Below are positions 1 through 9,880 of a stretch of DNA of 64,000 nucleotides, piece after piece. The stretch comes from Vibrio coralliirubri (GTDB lineage Bacteria; Pseudomonadota; Gammaproteobacteria; Enterobacterales; Vibrionaceae): contig NZ_AP025471.1 in assembly GCF_024347375.1 (NCBI RefSeq), positions 372,001-436,000 on the forward strand. Reading direction: 5' to 3'. Under the pieces are notes generated by a model. It had not been told where the DNA came from and made no database searches. It was given only the letters and a program-made list of their open reading frames with translations. The position numbers and the translations under genes were made by a program. Every line of letters begins with the position of its first letter. Position 1 is the stretch's first letter.

Positions 1-72
1 AAGATTAATGCGTTAGAACAACACATCGATGAGCAAATGTTATTCCCAAAATTCCGTTCCGTCCTTTTATAG
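1..72 (+). CDS. 3' end of an unidentified protein
   Basis: Frame 1 is open from the first base to a TAG at 70-72 and gives 23 residues ending FPKFRSVLL. The start lies outside the window. The piece HIDEQMLFP loosely recalls the metal-binding helix of hemerythrin-like proteins (H...E..LFP), but 23 residues are too few to assign a family. No convincing hairpin terminator follows it. Confidence 0.55.
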   Translation, partial: KINALEQHIDEQMLFPKFRSVLL

Positions 73-326
73 TGCTTATAACCAATCGTTATGATGTCTA
101 TGTAACCTATTGATTAATATGAGTTCCAGTGGGTGGCTAGAATAAAGCCTTAGTTTGTATGTGTGATCCTTATCATGTTTGTTGGCGTAAACCTTATCGA
201 TGATTTCTGTATCCGCATCTCAATGAAAATGACAAAAAGATTAATAGCTTAGGGAATCTCGCGCATGCGTAAAAAATGAACTATACGTTGTAGGGCAGGA
301 TGCAAATAACTTACGAAGAGGTTTCT
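73..326 (+). promoter_or_regulatory. Intergenic leader of the sulfatase with a possible CRP-like site
   Basis: This 254-bp AT-rich stretch separates the partial upstream gene from the sulfatase. At 162-177 the sequence TGTGATCCTTATCATG resembles a CRP site: the TGTGA half is perfect, the other half is 3 of 5. Catabolite control would suit a sulfatase used for scavenging, but this is a weak match and no clear -35/-10 pair could be fixed. Confidence 0.3.
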
Positions 327-1874
327 ATGACAGCGAAATATGGCGCTAAACGTCGATTAGCGATTTTGGGTACAGCAATGATGGCCGCGTCCAGCGCCAC
401 TTTTGCGGCAGAAAAGCCAAATATATTGGTCATTTGGGGGGACGATATTGGTCAATCCAATGTGAGTGCATACACCTTCGGTCTCATGGGTTACAAAACT
501 CCGAATATTGATAGCATCGCGAAAGAAGGGATGATGTTTACCGATTACTACGCAGAGCAATCTTGTACTGCGGGTCGATCTACCTTTATTACGGGACAAA
601 GTGTATTACGAACGGGTTTGAGTAAAGTAGGCTTGCCGGGCGCAGACATTGGCTTACAAGCAGAAGACGCGACAATCGCAGAAATGCTGAAACCTATGGG
701 TTACATGACAGGTCAATTTGGTAAAAACCACCTTGGCGATAAAGATGAATTCCTTCCAACAGCACACGGGTTTGACGAATTTTTTGGCAACCTTTACCAC
801 CTAAATGCTGAAGAAGAACCAGAAAATGAAGATTACCCAACTGACCCAGAGTTTCGTAAGAAATTTGGCCCTCGTGGTGTTATCAAATCATTTGCTGATG
901 GCAAGATTGAAGATACTGGTCCTCTAACGCGTAAGCGTATGGAAACGGTCGATGAAGAAACACTAGACGCGGCACTTGATTTTATGGATCGCGCAGTGAA
1001 AGCGGACAAACCATTCTTCGTATGGTGGAACGCGACACGTATGCACTTTAGAACGCACGTGAAAGCCGACAGTAAAGGTGTAACCGGTGTTGGTAACTAC
1101 GCTGATGGTATGGTTGAGCACGATCGACACGTTGGGCAACTATTGAAGCAAGTGGATGAGTTGGGAATCAAAGACAACACGATTGTTTTCTACTCAACGG
1201 ATAACGGCCCTCACATGAACTCGTGGCCTGATGCGGGTACAACCCCGTTCCGTGGTGAGAAAAACACCAACTGGGAAGGCGCATACCGTGTACCAGCCAT
1301 GGTTCGTTGGCCTGGTAAGATTGAACCAGGAACCGTTTCTAACGAAATCATGCACCATATGGACTGGATGCCAACCTTCGTTGCCGCTGCTGGTGATGAC
1401 CAAATCAAAGAGAAACTACTCAAAGGTCATACTGCCGGTGATAAAACGTTTAAGGTTCACTTAGATGGTTACAACTTCCTTCCTTACCTAACGGGTGAAG
1501 AAGAGAAAGGCCGTCGCTCGGAGATCTTCTACTTTACCGATGATGGTGATTTAGCGGCGCTTCGTTACAACCAGTGGAAAGCAGTGTTCATGGAGCAGCG
1601 TGCAACGGGTACGATGCAAATTTGGGCTGAACCGTTCGTGACGTTACGTCTTCCTAAGCTGTTTAACCTGCGTATGGACCCATACGAAAACGCAGACATT
1701 ACATCGAACACATACTACGATTGGTTGTTAGACCATGCTTATATGTTCGTTCCAGCACAAGCGTATGTAGGCAAGTTCCTAGAAACGTTTGCTGAATATC
1801 CGCCACGCCAAAAAGCCGCAAGCTTTAGCTTGGATCAGGTCATGGAAAAACTTCAGGAATCTCATAACAAGTAA
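327..1874 (+). CDS. Exported Cys-type sulfatase (arylsulfatase family)
   Basis: The predicted product is a periplasmic sulfate-ester hydrolase of the alkaline phosphatase superfamily, about 515 residues. I chose the ATG at 327 because AGAGG lies 6-7 bases upstream and the protein then begins with MTAKYGAKRR and a hydrophobic signal peptide ending near TFAAEKPN. An ATG at 300 in the same frame has no usable spacing. The metal-binding start is IWGDDIG. The formylglycine motif is CTAGR at about residue 80, matching C-x-P/A-x-R, so the Cys must be oxidised to formylglycine for activity. YSTDNGPH is the second metal-site motif. The maturase at 21958 is the likely activator. The natural substrate cannot be told from the sequence. 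A terminator follows at 1904, so it is probably transcribed alone. Confidence 0.9.
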   Translation: MTAKYGAKRRLAILGTAMMAASSATFAAEKPNILVIWGDDIGQSNVSAYTFGLMGYKTPNIDSIAKEGMMFTDYYAEQSCTAGRSTFITGQSVLRTGLSKVGLPGADIGLQAEDATIAEMLKPMGYMTGQFGKNHLGDKDEFLPTAHGFDEFFGNLYHLNAEEEPENEDYPTDPEFRKKFGPRGVIKSFADGKIEDTGPLTRKRMETVDEETLDAALDFMDRAVKADKPFFVWWNATRMHFRTHVKADSKGVTGVGNYADGMVEHDRHVGQLLKQVDELGIKDNTIVFYSTDNGPHMNSWPDAGTTPFRGEKNTNWEGAYRVPAMVRWPGKIEPGTVSNEIMHHMDWMPTFVAAAGDDQIKEKLLKGHTAGDKTFKVHLDGYNFLPYLTGEEEKGRRSEIFYFTDDGDLAALRYNQWKAVFMEQRATGTMQIWAEPFVTLRLPKLFNLRMDPYENADITSNTYYDWLLDHAYMFVPAQAYVGKFLETFAEYPPRQKAASFSLDQVMEKLQESHNK

Positions 1875-1903
1875 GTGATTGTTGGAGTGAAACTGAAAAG
1901 ACG

Positions 1904-1930
1904 AAAAGAGCTCTTAGGAGCTCTTTTTTT
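1904..1930 (+). terminator. Rho-independent terminator after the sulfatase
   Basis: AAGAGCTC pairs with GAGCTCTT across a 4-base TTAG loop and is followed by a run of T. It ends the sulfatase transcript before the cytochrome gene. Confidence 0.85.
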
Positions 1931-2067
1931 ATGCGCATACCGATGAGTAAATCCCGGTCGTGAATATGAGTCACAACAATCGAGCTTACTGCCACTAAAT
2001 AATTGTAAATTCGTTGTTTTTACGTCTACCTTATTAAGCATAAGGATGTATAAAAACAAGGAATGTT

Positions 2068-4476
2068 ATGTCTGCATGGTTGTGCTTACTGGTAAACGGA
2101 TTGAAATGCCAGCGAGTCGCAGTATTATCCGCAATCTTGTCTCCACTAATGTTGTCGCTGTTCAGTTTGAACGCTTATGCCAACGAGCAAGATCCTAATA
2201 TCAACTCTGATATTTCAAAGACCAGCTCTGTAGCTTCACACGTTAGCTCTGACGCTTTACCTAGCGGCTCTAAAGCCACCTATGTCGGTTCGGAAGCTTG
2301 TATTGATTGTCATAGTGAAGAAGTCGAAGCGTGGGAGGGCTCTCATCATGATATGGCGATGAAGCATGCTACAGATGAATCGGTATTAGGTGATTTTAAC
2401 GACCAAGCGGTCACTCATGACGGTAAACCTAACCGATTTTTCCGCAAGGGCGAAGAGTTCTGGGTCAATATCGAAGGGCCAGACGGCCAATTCAAAGATT
2501 ACAAAATCAGCTATACCTTTGCCTTTGAACCACTACAACAATACATGGTTGAATTTGAAGACGGCCGTGTACAGTTGATTCCTTTCGCTTGGGACTCTCG
2601 AACTGAAGGCGAAGGCGGTCAACGCTGGTTTCACCTCTATCCTGATACCACCAACACTGATGAATTCTACTGGACCAACAGCGGTCAAAACTGGAACTTC
2701 ATGTGTGCTGATTGCCACTCTACGAATCTAGAGAAAAACTACGACAGCGCGAGTAATACCTACAACACTACTTGGTCTGAGATTAATGTCGGTTGTGAAG
2801 CCTGTCATGGCCCTGCAAGCGAGCACGTTGAGCAGGCCAAGCTAGCCAAAGCTAACGGCGGAAAGGATGCTCCAGTCTCGGCGCATTATGGCTTTGATCG
2901 TGACTTGTCAAAATCGGTCAAAGAGTGGATCTACCAAGAGGGCAACTCAACCCTGCAACCAAAAGACATCATCCATACCAACCAAGTTCAAACCTGTGCT
3001 CAATGCCACAGCCGACGTACTCAGTTGAATGAAACAGGTGACCACGTGAACGGGTCATTCTTTGATAAGTATCGCCTGAGCTTAATTACTCCTGAGCTTT
3101 ACCATAACGATGGTCAAATCTACGATGAAGATTACGTTTACGGATCTTTCCTTCAATCCGTGATGGCTGAAAAAGGCGTCACATGTACTAACTGCCACGA
3201 TCCCCATACCGCTGAACTAAAAATTGCGGAAGAAGCCGTGTGTAGCCAATGTCACATTGCATCAGAATACACGCCTGAAAAGCACACATTCCATGAAGCC
3301 AATACCGAAGCTTCACAATGCACGACTTGTCACATGCCAGAGACGACTTACATGGAGGTCGACCCAAGGCGTGACCACAGTTGGCACATCCCACGTCCTG
3401 ATATTAGCCAACACATTAAAACGCCGAACGTGTGTACTAGCTGTCATGAAGATCAAACCGACCAGTGGGCAGATAAGCAAATAGGTGAGTGGTTCCCAGA
3501 TTCTAAGTATCGTAATCAGCAGCACTTTGCCGTTGCCTTTTATGCTGACTCAATAGGATATAGAGGGGCAGAGGATGCGTTGGCGTATTCGGCTCAGGAT
3601 TCCAGCTTAAGCAATATCATTCGAGCATCTAGCTTAGAACGTTTAGGCGGTAATACGGGTAAGAATACGCTTATCTCGCTGGCAAGAGCGGTGAAACATG
3701 ATGACGAGATGATTCGTTTGGGTGTGGTGCAAGGCTCGTCCGGTTTCCCATTCACTGATCGATGGCAGATTCTAGAACCGCTACTGAAAGATCCTGTATT
3801 GTCGATTCGTTCAGAAACCGCAGGCGCATTAGTTCGTTATTGGGGAGAAATGAATCCTCTGCAGAAAGACCAAATCAAGCCTGCATTGGAAGAGTACATT
3901 GAGATACAGCAATTTAATGCCGACAGAGGGTTTGGACGCACTAATCTAGGTAACGTTTACCGAGATTTAGGCCAGCACGATAAAGCGATTGAGTTCTATT
4001 TAGGTGCTATCGAGATTGAGCCTTACTTCGAAAACAGCTACGCCAACTTGGCGGATCTGTATCGAGCGCAAGGTAACGAAGCAAAAGCGTTGTCGACCTT
4101 GAAGCAAGGTATTGAAGCTCAGCCTAAATCGAGTGTATTACCATACAGCACAGGGTTATCTTTGCTTCGTGTGAAAGATTACGAACAAGCAACGGACTAC
4201 CTTAAACAAGCTGCTGAAACTGCACAAACCGACCCTCAATATTGGTATGTGTACGGATTGGCTTTGGAAAAATCGGATGTGCTTGCGGCAAGTCAATCAC
4301 TGCATAAGGCTTACCAATTTAGCCGTAACCCACAGCACCTGTATGCCCAGTGTGAAGTGTTGGCGCGAAACAGCCATATACCGGGCGTACCAAAGGCGTT
4401 TGAGCAATGTATTTCATCATTGAGCAAAGTGGCTCCGCCGGAGGCCATTAACCAATTGAAAGCTAGGTTTAAATAA
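2068..4476 (+). CDS. Octaheme c-type cytochrome with C-terminal HEAT/TPR repeats
   Basis: This is an exported 802-residue multihaem protein. An AAGGA ribosome site precedes ATG 2068, and an N-terminal hydrophobic segment ending near AYANEQDP looks like a signal peptide. Eight CxxCH haem-attachment motifs lie at about residues 78, 213, 243, 310, 373, 392, 418 and 456 (CIDCH, CADCH, CEACH, CAQCH, CTNCH, CSQCH, CTTCH, CTSCH). Residues about 500-610 look like HEAT repeats and 620-790 like TPR repeats. The first half resembles cytochrome c554-type multihaem proteins of marine gammaproteobacteria. The likely role is periplasmic electron transfer, with the repeat half binding partners, but the redox partner is unknown. 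The C-terminal half is clearly related to the haem-free protein at 23377-24435. Confidence 0.88.
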   Translation: MSAWLCLLVNGLKCQRVAVLSAILSPLMLSLFSLNAYANEQDPNINSDISKTSSVASHVSSDALPSGSKATYVGSEACIDCHSEEVEAWEGSHHDMAMKHATDESVLGDFNDQAVTHDGKPNRFFRKGEEFWVNIEGPDGQFKDYKISYTFAFEPLQQYMVEFEDGRVQLIPFAWDSRTEGEGGQRWFHLYPDTTNTDEFYWTNSGQNWNFMCADCHSTNLEKNYDSASNTYNTTWSEINVGCEACHGPASEHVEQAKLAKANGGKDAPVSAHYGFDRDLSKSVKEWIYQEGNSTLQPKDIIHTNQVQTCAQCHSRRTQLNETGDHVNGSFFDKYRLSLITPELYHNDGQIYDEDYVYGSFLQSVMAEKGVTCTNCHDPHTAELKIAEEAVCSQCHIASEYTPEKHTFHEANTEASQCTTCHMPETTYMEVDPRRDHSWHIPRPDISQHIKTPNVCTSCHEDQTDQWADKQIGEWFPDSKYRNQQHFAVAFYADSIGYRGAEDALAYSAQDSSLSNIIRASSLERLGGNTGKNTLISLARAVKHDDEMIRLGVVQGSSGFPFTDRWQILEPLLKDPVLSIRSETAGALVRYWGEMNPLQKDQIKPALEEYIEIQQFNADRGFGRTNLGNVYRDLGQHDKAIEFYLGAIEIEPYFENSYANLADLYRAQGNEAKALSTLKQGIEAQPKSSVLPYSTGLSLLRVKDYEQATDYLKQAAETAQTDPQYWYVYGLALEKSDVLAASQSLHKAYQFSRNPQHLYAQCEVLARNSHIPGVPKAFEQCISSLSKVAPPEAINQLKARFK

Positions 4477-4571
4477 AGCGATGAGGTGAGCTTGGCTATC
4501 GAGCTTATAACTAATAGTTATGGGGCTTGTGAGTAGGATGTACGCAGCCAGATTGAATTAAGGGAAGACCT

Positions 4572-5555
4572 ATGAACCATGCGCAACAAGCAATAAACCA
4601 ACTGATTGAACAAACAGAGAAAAGTGTTATCGGTCAGAGCCACGTCGTTCGGGCTCTGGTGATAGGGTTATTGACTAATGGCCATGTGCTTTTAGAGGGA
4701 CTTCCCGGTACAGCGAAAACTCGCTCAGTAAAATCGCTGGCGAATCTACTGAACACCAGTTTTGGTCGAATTCAATTTACGCCAGACCTGCTGCCATCTG
4801 ATGTGACGGGCACGGAGGTGTATCAGGAGCTTGATGGAAAGCCTCAACTGCATTTCCAACCGGGTCCTATTTTCAATAGCATTGTATTAGCCGATGAAGT
4901 GAACCGTGCGCCCGCAAAGGTACAAGCGGCTCTGCTTGAAGCGATGGCGGAAGGGACGATTACGGTGGGTGGTCAAACTCATATTCTGCCAGATCTGTTC
5001 ATGGTATTAGCTACGCAAAACCCAGTTGAGCAAGAAGGTACGTATCCACTCCCTGAAGCTCAAATGGACCGTTTCATTATGAAAGTGACGGTCGATTATC
5101 CAGAAGATGAAGCTGAACGTGACATCATTCGACTGGTCCGCAGTGAAGAGTTGGGTAGCGAAACCAGTTCAGAATTAGTCACTCCGGATCATATTGAACC
5201 TGAGTTGGTGCTTGAAGCTCGCCGCCAACTTCCAGATATTGCCGTTTCCGATTTAGTTGAGAACTACATTGTGGCCTTGGTGATGGCGACTCGTAAGCCA
5301 GAGCGTTACCCAGAATCAAACTTGTCTAAATGGATTGAGATTGGTTCAAGCCCGCGTGCTTCCATCGCGTTGGATAAATGTGCTCGCGCTTATGCATGGC
5401 TGCAAGGGCGTGACCACGTCACGTTAGACGATGTACGTGCCATGTTGCCAACCGTGTTAGGCCACCGATTCTCGCTGTCTTACGACGCATTGGCCGATGG
5501 TGTTGACCATCAAAGAGTGGTTGAAGAACTGCTCGATAATGTTGAGATTGGATAA
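4572..5555 (+). CDS. MoxR-family AAA+ ATPase
   Basis: This 327-residue cytosolic ATPase has Walker A GLPGTAKT near residue 42 and Walker B IVLADEVNRAP near residue 105. The sensor region ATQNPVEQEGTYPLPEAQMD is typical of MoxR proteins. MoxR ATPases act as chaperone-like partners of VWA-domain proteins, which are encoded immediately downstream. A purine-rich AAGGGAAG site precedes the ATG. The next gene begins 12 bases after the stop, so this is the first gene of a tight operon running to 11259. Confidence 0.95.
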   Translation: MNHAQQAINQLIEQTEKSVIGQSHVVRALVIGLLTNGHVLLEGLPGTAKTRSVKSLANLLNTSFGRIQFTPDLLPSDVTGTEVYQELDGKPQLHFQPGPIFNSIVLADEVNRAPAKVQAALLEAMAEGTITVGGQTHILPDLFMVLATQNPVEQEGTYPLPEAQMDRFIMKVTVDYPEDEAERDIIRLVRSEELGSETSSELVTPDHIEPELVLEARRQLPDIAVSDLVENYIVALVMATRKPERYPESNLSKWIEIGSSPRASIALDKCARAYAWLQGRDHVTLDDVRAMLPTVLGHRFSLSYDALADGVDHQRVVEELLDNVEIG

Positions 5556-5567
5556 CTAGGGGGCGTC

Positions 5568-6530
5568 ATGGCGAAGCCAACACAAGCTCCCAGATCGCAA
5601 GGCCTTGATCCTCGACTGTATTGTGATTACTCAAGTTTAGTGAGAATTCAGGCTCAAGCTGACTCGTTTTCTCTACTGCCTCACCTAAAGGCGGGCAGCG
5701 TGCTTTCGGGTAGACACAATTCATTGTTCCGTGGTCGAGGCTTGAATTTCGAGGAGTTACGTCACTACCAACTTGGTGATGACATTCGTAACCTCGATTG
5801 GAAAGTTACGATGCGAACAGGTAAACCTCATGTTCGTAGTTATACCGAAGAGAAAGACCGTAATGTGATGATCTGTGTTGATCAACGCAGCTCGATGTTC
5901 TTTGCGTCTCAAAATACCATGAAATCCGTTGTGGCCGCCGAAGTCGCTGCATTGTGTGGATGGCGAGTGCTGAAAGATGGTGATCGTGTCGGCTTTGTTT
6001 TAGCTTCACACCAAAAGCTCTTTCATACCAAAGCGCAACGTTCTCAATCGGATTTATTGGCTCAGCTAAAACATCTTACCAAAGCCAATCAAAGCTTAGG
6101 TGTCAGTGTGAGCGATAGCGAAGGTGTTGGGTTTAGCCAGTGGATTGAACTGATCAAGCGCATGAGATTGAAGCAGTCGACCTTAATCTTTATTAGTGAT
6201 TGGCGAGATTGCCAAGAGCAACATCTTGACCGACTAAAACAACTGCAACAACATAACGATATCTTAGCCATTATGGTCACCGATCCATTAGAACAATCGT
6301 TGCCTCAAGATCTGGCAAGCGCAAACTGGGTGGTGGGTGATGGTCGCTTTCAACTGAATCTGGATAGCCAATCTAAGGTTAACCTCGCAAGCGAAAGCCT
6401 TGCCCAAAAAGCGGCACTCCAGAAACAGTCGCTTGCTAAATTGATGGCGATGAAAAACCTTCCTTATATCGAATTAGACACCTCAGGCAATCACATATCA
6501 CAGCTGCAAAAGCTGGTGGGAGGGCGTTAG
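5568..6530 (+). CDS. DUF58 domain protein of the MoxR/Bat operon
   Basis: The product has 320 residues and the DUF58 signature region around GRGLNFEELRHYQLGDDIR and NLDWKVTMRTGKPHVRSY, with a VWA-like fold after it (MICVDQRSSM). Such proteins regularly sit between MoxR and membrane VWA proteins and are thought to be part of the same assembly or maturation complex. The exact biochemical role is not known. A GGGGGC site lies just before ATG 5568. The stop codon abuts the next start. Confidence 0.92.
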   Translation: MAKPTQAPRSQGLDPRLYCDYSSLVRIQAQADSFSLLPHLKAGSVLSGRHNSLFRGRGLNFEELRHYQLGDDIRNLDWKVTMRTGKPHVRSYTEEKDRNVMICVDQRSSMFFASQNTMKSVVAAEVAALCGWRVLKDGDRVGFVLASHQKLFHTKAQRSQSDLLAQLKHLTKANQSLGVSVSDSEGVGFSQWIELIKRMRLKQSTLIFISDWRDCQEQHLDRLKQLQQHNDILAIMVTDPLEQSLPQDLASANWVVGDGRFQLNLDSQSKVNLASESLAQKAALQKQSLAKLMAMKNLPYIELDTSGNHISQLQKLVGGR

Positions 6531-7091
6531 ATGGCTGTTGAACATACGCCTCCAAGTACTTATATCCTTCGCGACCTACATGATGTCGCCATTCCCGAGA
6601 GCGTGAGCTGGATGCCGCAAACCATTGGTTGGAAGATCCTCGGCGTTATTCTGTTATTGGTCGCTATCTATCTGGCTTATCGTTTGGCGCAGAGATGGTG
6701 GAATAACCGTTATCGTAAAGAAGCGCTTCAAGAGCTCATGGTATTGGATGCACGAGACAAAAACTCAACTGAACGAACCTTTAAAGTCCTCAAAGTGGTG
6801 CTTCGCTACCTAGACAGCAGCAATGCCAAGCTGTTTGGCCAAGCTTATGTCAACCGTTTGAACGCTTACCTGCCTGTTAGTGCTAACACCAGTGAAAACA
6901 GCAATGCGTTCTTTGCCGATGAAGTTTCGGAATTATGGATGCAGAGCTTAATTGACCCTAATGTCCGTTTGAGCTTTGAACAGCGTTTAGAGGTGATTCA
7001 AACCGCGATGATGTGGCTAAAGCTTCATAAACCCGATGTACAAACAAAACCGAATGTACAGGTAATGGCTGAGGGGCACGACAATGTTTGA
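6531..7091 (+). CDS. DUF4381 membrane protein
   Basis: This 186-residue protein has one predicted membrane helix at about residues 35-55 (ILGVILLLVAIYLAYRLA) followed by a cytoplasmic helical domain. It matches the DUF4381 proteins that accompany MoxR, DUF58 and VWA genes. The ATG follows the previous stop directly, with GGGAGGGC upstream, and its end overlaps the next gene by 8 bp, which points to translational coupling. No catalytic motif is visible. Confidence 0.85.
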   Translation: MAVEHTPPSTYILRDLHDVAIPESVSWMPQTIGWKILGVILLLVAIYLAYRLAQRWWNNRYRKEALQELMVLDARDKNSTERTFKVLKVVLRYLDSSNAKLFGQAYVNRLNAYLPVSANTSENSNAFFADEVSELWMQSLIDPNVRLSFEQRLEVIQTAMMWLKLHKPDVQTKPNVQVMAEGHDNV

Positions 7092-8163
7092 TGTTTTATC
7101 TGCCAGCTTTGAATTTGCGCACCCGCTATGGTTTATCGCGCTGCCTCTGCCGTTGTTGGTCTACTTTGCCGTGCCAGCTTATCGGACTAAGCAAATGGCG
7201 ATTAAGGTGCCATTTTTTCGAGAATTGGTTGAAGCGATTGGGGAAGCTCCGTCAGAAGGTGCCAGCCAGTTAACGCCAAGCTGGTGGCAACGAACCACGC
7301 TCATTATTACTTGGGTATTGGTCGTGTGCGCGTTAGCGAAACCAACCATTCTTGGTGAGCCACAGGTTCGTGAACAATTAGGTCGTGATGTGATGGTGGT
7401 GGTCGATTTGTCTGGCTCAATGGCGGAGCAAGATTTCACCTCTAAGCAAGGCGATAAAATCTCTCGTTTAGATGCGACCAAAGAGGTGTTAGCCGATTTC
7501 GCGAAAACCAGAAAAGGGGACCGACTCGGTTTGATCTTGTTTGGTGATGCAGCGTTTGTACAAACGCCATTTACCGCAGACCAAGATGTATGGCTTGAAC
7601 TGCTTAATCAAACCGATGTCGCTATGGCAGGGCAAAGTACGCACTTAGGTGACGCAATTGGTTTGGCGATCAAGGTGTTTGAACAGAGTGAGAAGCAAAG
7701 TGCTGCCGTTCAATATTCAAACGTCGATACCAACGAAAAAGAGAAAGTCGTGATCGTATTAACAGACGGTAATGATACGGGAAGTTTTGTTGAGCCTATC
7801 GATGCCGCAAAAGTCGCCAAGGCTAAAGGCGTTCGAATTCACGTTATTGCGATGGGCGATCCGCAAACCGTTGGTGAAGTGGCTTTGGATATGGAAACCA
7901 TCAAACGAGTGGCTCAAGAGTCTGGTGGCGAAGCCTTTGAGGCGCTTAACCGCGACGAACTGACCAAAGCCTACGCTCAGATTGGTGAGCTAGAACCTCA
8001 GTTATATGAAAGTACCACTTATCGCCCTAAACAGGGGTTGCACCACTACTTGATGGCGATTGTTGTAGTGATGTATTTGACCGCATTCAGCTTAGCAACG
8101 ATACGCCGAAGATCGCTGCTCGCTTCTTCGGCTAAGAATTTGAAAGGAGAGAGTGATGCCTGA
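7084..8163 (+). CDS. Membrane VWA-domain protein (BatA-like)
   Basis: The product is 359 residues with N-terminal membrane helices, a VWA domain and a C-terminal helix (YLMAIVVVMYLTAFSLATI). The metal-ion-dependent adhesion site is complete: DLSGSMAEQD for DxSxS, then a downstream Thr in GQSTHLGDA and Asp in LTDGND. It corresponds to BatA of the Bacteroides aerotolerance family, which is a comparison of domain layout and not proof of that function. It overlaps both neighbours (8 bp each side) within the operon. Confidence 0.9.
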   Translation: MFDVLSASFEFAHPLWFIALPLPLLVYFAVPAYRTKQMAIKVPFFRELVEAIGEAPSEGASQLTPSWWQRTTLIITWVLVVCALAKPTILGEPQVREQLGRDVMVVVDLSGSMAEQDFTSKQGDKISRLDATKEVLADFAKTRKGDRLGLILFGDAAFVQTPFTADQDVWLELLNQTDVAMAGQSTHLGDAIGLAIKVFEQSEKQSAAVQYSNVDTNEKEKVVIVLTDGNDTGSFVEPIDAAKVAKAKGVRIHVIAMGDPQTVGEVALDMETIKRVAQESGGEAFEALNRDELTKAYAQIGELEPQLYESTTYRPKQGLHHYLMAIVVVMYLTAFSLATIRRRSLLASSAKNLKGESDA

Positions 8164-9880
8164 TTCTCTCACGATACAACAGTTCTTTACCCAGTTTCAT
8201 TTTATCCGACCATTGTGGTTGTTGGCCTTTATTCCAATGTTTTTCCTGTTATGGATTCGTTGGAGAGAAGAGACCAAACCAACGTGGAAAGACATTTTAC
8301 CTGCACATTTACGTGATGCATTGACGATTGGCGAAACAGGCTGGCGCAAGCAACTGCCGCTGAAGCTATTGGTGGTGATTGTGACTATCGCCATCATTAT
8401 CTGTTCTGGCCCGACATGGCAACGTGAAGCATCGCCTTTTGGTGAAGACAAAGCGTCGATGTTGGTTGTTCTTGATAACAGTGAATCTATGCTTGCTAAA
8501 GATTTACCTCCAAGTCGCTTGGAACGATCTAAGCAGAAAATTAGAGACTTATTGGCCGCTCGCAAAGGCGGTAATACTGGCTTAGTAGTTTACGCAGGCA
8601 GCGCACACGTCGCGATGCCCGTCACACAAGACAGCAAGGTATTCGAACCGTTTCTTGCGGCTATCACACCCGACATCATGCCGGTATCAGGTAAATCAGC
8701 AGAGGCAGCGTTGCCACTCATAAATCAGCAACTGTCTGGTGAGTTAGGTTCGTCAGTGCTTTTAGTCTCAGATGGTGTGAATCCAAGTACGACGCGAGCT
8801 TTTGAAACCTTCTTTAACGAAAACCCGTATCAGTTGCTGATTTTGGCTGCCGGAAATAGCGATGTGGTGAGCGATAACCCTGTCGACCTTGATTCATTGC
8901 GCAATTTAGCGAATAAGACAGGTGGTCGAGTGATTGAGGTGACCGTTGACGACTCGGATATTCGACAACTGAATCAAGCCGTTGAAAGAAATATGCAACT
9001 TAACGGTGAATCCTCTATGCCATGGAAAGACATGGGCTATGGCTTGCTTATTCCAATGGCGATCATCATGTTGTTGTGGTTCAGAAAAGGATGGTTGGTA
9101 CAGTGGTGTGTTGTTGGCCTAGTGATTTCAGGCAGTATTTATTCACCAAGCACTTTGGCGAAAACAGTCAATTTAACCGCTGAGAAACCCGTTGTGGTGG
9201 AGTCGCTTACAGCTTGGGATAAGACCGCTCAATGGTGGTGGGACTTATGGCTAACGCCCGACCAACAAGGTCAACGTTTGTTGAACCAGAAAGAGTACCT
9301 TCAAGCTGCCAAACATTTTACTGATCCAATGCGAAAGGGTGCGGCTTATTACTATGCTCGTGATTTTAAGCTCGCTCACAGTGCATTCCTGCAAACCAAA
9401 ACTGACCTTGGTTTGTACAATGCAGCGAGTGCGTTAGCTAGGCAGCGTGAATACCTTGCCGCGCGAGACCTTTTGAAGTCACTAAGCGAGAAAGAGGACC
9501 TTTCACCAGAACTAAGAACGGATGTGGAAAACAACCTTGCAGTGCTTAGCGGGATTGTTGAAGAGGTTAACCGAACCAGTGAAAGCCAGTCTGGAACCAC
9601 AGATGGCCCTGAAGAATCTTTAGAACTCGAAGACGATCAGCCGCGAACGGGTGATGGTGCTGAAGAAGAAACGGTAGCGGAATTGATGCTCAAGGAAACG
9701 CTTAACGCCAATGAAATCTTGGGCAGCCAAGAGCTTGCCGACAAGTGGTTAAAACGCGTCGAAGCGGATCCTAAGTTCTTCTTGAAGTCGAAATTTCAAA
9801 TTCAATTAAGAGACCCTGCACCGTCTATCGAACAGACACCGAAACAGGAACAGGCATCAAAACAGGAGCAAGCACAATGA
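8156..9880 (+). CDS. Membrane VWA protein with TPR region (BatB/BatC-like fusion)
   Basis: A GTG at 8153 and an ATG at 8156 are both in frame. I prefer 8156 because AGGAGA ends 5 bases upstream. The protein (574 residues) has two N-terminal helices, a VWA domain with DNSESM as DxSxS, another helix pair near residue 300, then a TPR-like part (LNQKEYLQAAKHF, AYYYARDFKLAHSAFLQ) and a charged, Gln-rich C-terminal tail with a short KQEQA repeat. It therefore combines the layout of separate BatB and BatC proteins. The last four bases overlap the next start (ATGA). Confidence 0.88.
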   Translation: MPDSLTIQQFFTQFHFIRPLWLLAFIPMFFLLWIRWREETKPTWKDILPAHLRDALTIGETGWRKQLPLKLLVVIVTIAIIICSGPTWQREASPFGEDKASMLVVLDNSESMLAKDLPPSRLERSKQKIRDLLAARKGGNTGLVVYAGSAHVAMPVTQDSKVFEPFLAAITPDIMPVSGKSAEAALPLINQQLSGELGSSVLLVSDGVNPSTTRAFETFFNENPYQLLILAAGNSDVVSDNPVDLDSLRNLANKTGGRVIEVTVDDSDIRQLNQAVERNMQLNGESSMPWKDMGYGLLIPMAIIMLLWFRKGWLVQWCVVGLVISGSIYSPSTLAKTVNLTAEKPVVVESLTAWDKTAQWWWDLWLTPDQQGQRLLNQKEYLQAAKHFTDPMRKGAAYYYARDFKLAHSAFLQTKTDLGLYNAASALARQREYLAARDLLKSLSEKEDLSPELRTDVENNLAVLSGIVEEVNRTSESQSGTTDGPEESLELEDDQPRTGDGAEEETVAELMLKETLNANEILGSQELADKWLKRVEADPKFFLKSKFQIQLRDPAPSIEQTPKQEQASKQEQAQ